The translations under genes and the position numbers were made by a program. The notes below the pieces were generated by a model. That model was not told the DNA's origin, ran no database searches, and worked only from the letters and a program-made list of their open reading frames with translations. A stretch of DNA of 9,319 nt from Pseudomonadota bacterium (GTDB lineage Bacteria > Desulfobacterota > Syntrophia > Syntrophales > JADFWA01): assembly GCA_030596145.1 (NCBI GenBank), contig JAUVKS010000058.1, forward strand, positions 1 through 9,319, in the 5' to 3' direction. Below, piece after piece: positions 7,767 to 9,319 of this stretch. How positions within the stretch are numbered: position 1 is the first letter of the stretch; each line of letters starts with the position of its first letter.

Positions 7767-7841
7767 GGTGGCATATTAAATGCCACCCTACAAAACTGTA
7801 GGGTCGGGTTTTATACCCGACCGAGTGCTTCGCCTGAAGGC
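7767..7841. repeat. REP-like cluster of overlapping hairpins
   Basis: Three consecutive perfect stems are packed into 56 bases: GGTGGCAT/ATGCCACC (7767-7787), CCCTACA/TGTAGGG (7786-7803) and GGTCGGGT/ACCCGACC (7802-7822). Neighbouring stems share two bases, so they compete or stack. A weaker GCC/GGC hairpin (7832-7841) follows, with a short T run after it. The pattern of GTAGGG next to a GGGT...ACCC stem resembles dispersed palindromic repeats of environmental bacteria. It may also attenuate or terminate transcription between the flanking genes. Confidence 0.6.
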
Positions 7842-7892
7842 AATGTTTTTCTCTCACTTTCTGAACGGGTCATTTAAAAAGGAGTATCGCCT

Positions 7893-8435
7893 ATGCTTAA
7901 TACAGAAAATGCCGTCTTAATTGTTGTCGACATGCAAGGCAACCTGGCCCATTCGATGTACGAGAAGTACCAGCTTTTTGAAAACGCCCAGAAGCTGATC
8001 AAGGGGATACAGGTTTTTGAAGTGCCAATCATTGTAGCGGAACAGACCCCCGAAAAACTTGGACCGACAATACCTGAAATAGAGCAACTCCTCTCCGGTA
8101 TTCAGCATATAAGCAAGGCGAGTTTTAACTGTTTCGACAATGAACGTTTCTTGAAGGAGTTCAAGGCACTGGACCGGAAACAGGTTTTGATTATGGGAAT
8201 TGAGGCACACGTCTGTGTTTATCAGACAGCCATGCATCTGCTCAATATGGGCGGTTGTGAAGTTCAGATTGTTGCTGACGCCGTCTCTTCAAGAACAATG
8301 AGAAACAGAGATACAGGGCTGGAAAAGATGAGAGACAGCGGCGCGAGCCTGACAAGCACGGAGATGGTGCTGTTCGAATTGTTGAAGACCGCGGAAAATG
8401 AGAAATTTAAGGATATTTTCAAGATTGTGAAATAA
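7893..8435 (+). CDS. Isochorismatase-family cysteine hydrolase
   Basis: This 180-residue single-domain protein shows the isochorismatase-like catalytic triad: Asp13 in LIVVDMQGNL, Lys75 in SKASFNCF and Cys108 in GIEAHVCVYQTA. The EQTPEKLGPTIPEI segment (50-63) is characteristic of the YcaC/ISOC1-like branch rather than of true isochorismate lyases, and the VADAVSSRT turn (127-135) is also conserved. Members hydrolyse amide, ester or vinyl-ether bonds of small molecules; the substrate here is unknown. It is cytoplasmic by appearance, with no signal peptide. AAGGAG lies about 8 bases before the ATG. The MaoC-like gene follows after 45 bases on the same strand, so the two probably share a transcript; the nitroreductase gene is 149 bases upstream, across the hairpin cluster, and may be a separate unit. 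Confidence 0.88.
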   Translation: MLNTENAVLIVVDMQGNLAHSMYEKYQLFENAQKLIKGIQVFEVPIIVAEQTPEKLGPTIPEIEQLLSGIQHISKASFNCFDNERFLKEFKALDRKQVLIMGIEAHVCVYQTAMHLLNMGGCEVQIVADAVSSRTMRNRDTGLEKMRDSGASLTSTEMVLFELLKTAENEKFKDIFKIVK

Positions 8436-8480
8436 ACGGATAATATTACCAAAGATACTAAGGAGAAGGAGATTGTGATT

Positions 8481-8927
8481 ATGGCCGGTCTGTACTTCGA
8501 GGATTTTAAGGTTGGCGATACATACAAATCAACCCGAATGACCGTAACGGAAAGTCAGATTATCGATTTTGCAACGCAATATGATCCGCAACCATTCCAT
8601 ACCAACATCGAAGCGGCAAAGGAATCGATTTTCGGGGGACTGGTGGCAAGCGGAATCCATACGGTTGCATTAGCCTTCAGATTGTTTTTCATGACCGGCG
8701 CACTCGAGAACAATCTCGGGTCTCCCGGATTTGACGAACTGAGATGGCTCAAACCGGTCAGACCCGGCGATACGCTCTTTGCAGTCGGTGAAGTTATGGA
8801 AACGACCCCATCAAAAAAACATGATGACCGCGGCACAGTCCGCTTTAGATATTCGAGCCATAACCAGAAAGGGGAAATGGTTTTATCAGTTATTGGAAAA
8901 CAGATATTAAAAAAGAAGCCGATTTAG
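8481..8927 (+). CDS. MaoC-like (hotdog-fold) dehydratase
   Basis: This 148-residue protein is a single hotdog domain of the MaoC/(R)-specific enoyl-CoA hydratase type. The N-terminus MAGLYFEDFKVGD is the family's usual opening. FATQYDPQPFHTN (30-42) carries the catalytic Asp35 and His40 of the hydratase motif, followed by FGGLVASGIHT (51-61). RWLKPVRPGDTL lies in the second half and is also a family block. The enzyme probably hydrates or dehydrates an acyl-CoA or a related thioester; the acyl chain is unknown. I choose ATG at 8481; a GTG at 8475 in the same frame is possible because two Shine-Dalgarno-like AGGAG copies (8461-8465 and 8467-8471) precede it. It lies 45 bases after the isochorismatase-family gene. 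No accessory domain and no membrane segment are present. Confidence 0.88.
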   Translation: MAGLYFEDFKVGDTYKSTRMTVTESQIIDFATQYDPQPFHTNIEAAKESIFGGLVASGIHTVALAFRLFFMTGALENNLGSPGFDELRWLKPVRPGDTLFAVGEVMETTPSKKHDDRGTVRFRYSSHNQKGEMVLSVIGKQILKKKPI

Positions 8928-9062
8928 TATTTTTTTGTGATTTCCTGTTTGGATTCGAAGGACATAGCAGATAGCGACACTCTAAGAATGAACATCCGAA
9001 TAGCGATATGTAACCGCTGTCTTGATTTTACAGGTTTTGAGATTTTATCAAGCTGTACGTAA

Positions 9063-9125
9063 TTTTAGCTTCAATAGCATCAATGATGGTATTAAACGAA
9101 TACATTGATACTATCGAAGCTAAAA
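9063..9125 (-). repeat. Long imperfect inverted repeat / hairpin
   Basis: The two 23-base arms (9063-9085 and 9103-9125) begin with TTTTAGCTTC and end with GAAGCTAAAA; 21 of 23 positions pair. The two mismatches (9073/9115 and 9078/9110) are A-C and C-A on the plus strand but become U-G and G-U on a leftward RNA, which would pair along the whole arm. The 17-base centre can extend the stem with GTATT/AATAC around AAACG. It is placed on the minus strand only because it folds better there. It could be an RNA structure, a miniature mobile element or a protein target. Confidence 0.6.
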
Positions 9126-9154
9126 ATCAGGTGTTGTTATCCCTTGCTAAACAA

Positions 9155-9188
9155 AAAAAGGCCTGCTCATGTTTGAACAGGCCTTTTT
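9155..9188. terminator. Bidirectional rho-independent terminator
   Basis: AAAAAGGCCTG (9155-9165) and CAGGCCTTTTT (9178-9188) form a perfect 11-base stem around a 12-base loop, which can close further through TCA/TGA. Read leftwards the stem ends in a run of seven T, about 30 bases after the stop codon of the gene at the right edge; read rightwards it ends in five T. It therefore serves that leftward gene and can also stop transcripts coming from the MaoC-like gene, about 230 bases upstream. Confidence 0.88.
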
Positions 9189-9216
9189 ACTCTTTTCAGT
9201 GGATGTTCTTTATCCA

Positions 9217-9319
9217 CTAATGTGAAGGTGCTTCCTTTTCTTCTCCGTAAACCTCCAGTTTTCCTTCTTCTTCCATTTCTTTCAGCCACTTCGGACACTG
9301 TTTCTCGCACCATGATCTC
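9217..9319 (-). CDS. C-terminal end of an unidentified leftward gene
   Basis: The last 33 codons of a gene entering from the right edge, closed by TAG at 9217-9219 and followed by a strong terminator, which supports a true gene end. The peptide has WCEKQCPKWLKEMEEEGKL and then a Glu-rich tail ending APSH. The C-x3-CP pair could belong to an iron-sulfur or zinc site, but one pair is too little to name a family, and I do not recognise the protein. It converges on the MaoC-like gene. Confidence 0.7.
   Translation of the reverse strand, partial: RSWCEKQCPKWLKEMEEEGKLEVYGEEKEAPSH

Noticed and set aside
7543..7857. Leftward 104-codon open frame over the nitroreductase gene end and the hairpin cluster
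   Set aside because: It is antisense to a recognised gene and reads through the palindromic repeats; there is no family-like motif.
8475..8480. GTG start for the MaoC-like gene
   Set aside because: It adds only two residues and the ATG at 8481 gives the usual family N-terminus; it remains possible because of the doubled AGGAG.
8988..9062. Small rightward frame of 24 codons with a CNRC pair
   Set aside because: It is very short, has no ribosome site, and shows no family match that I can support.

Overview
The window looks like ordinary bacterial chromosome, moderately AT-rich, from an anaerobic or syntrophic type of bacterium. The evidence is a bacterial V/A-type (rotary) ATPase operon of the compact E-DUF2764-A-B-D-I order, known from chlamydiae, spirochaetes, Bacteroidetes and some Desulfobacterota-like lineages, next to small FMN, isochorismatase-like and MaoC-like enzymes. 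I lean towards a Desulfobacterota-like host, but this is inference; no rRNA or other taxonomic marker is present.

Positions 1-6794 (minus strand): six adjacent, tightly packed genes encode ATPase subunits E, the DUF2764 (C-like) protein, A, B, D and I. The first gene is at the right and transcription runs leftwards. Start and stop codons overlap by four bases (ATGA) at DUF2764/A and at A/B, and the other gaps are 2, 3 and 8 bases, so this is clearly one translationally coupled operon. Subunit I runs off the left edge with an unbroken frame of 584 codons; only its last few dozen residues are missing, and the proteolipid gene (K) is expected just outside the window. Together the genes give the A3B3 catalytic head, the D central shaft, the E peripheral stalk, the DUF2764 collar and the membrane stator I. 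No F or G subunit and no classical C subunit lies inside this interval.

Positions 6795-7173: a 379-base divergent control region. It has a candidate leftward promoter with a poly-A/T upstream element and a structured leader of about 170 bases for the ATPase operon. For the rightward genes it has a good sigma70-like promoter whose start region is covered by a perfect 17-base palindrome.

Positions 7174-8927 (plus strand): three small enzyme genes, a nitroreductase-family flavoprotein, an isochorismatase-family cysteine hydrolase and a MaoC/hotdog-fold dehydratase. A cluster of REP-like hairpins (7767-7841) separates the first gene from the other two.

Positions 8928-9319: a non-coding stretch holds a long 23-base-arm inverted repeat (9063-9125) and a strong bidirectional terminator (9155-9188), followed by the last 33 codons of a leftward gene of unknown function that enters from the right edge.

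No tRNA, rRNA, CRISPR array, transposase or phage gene is visible. I do not see an obvious wholly new multi-gene system; the less-explained material is the repeats and the control region.
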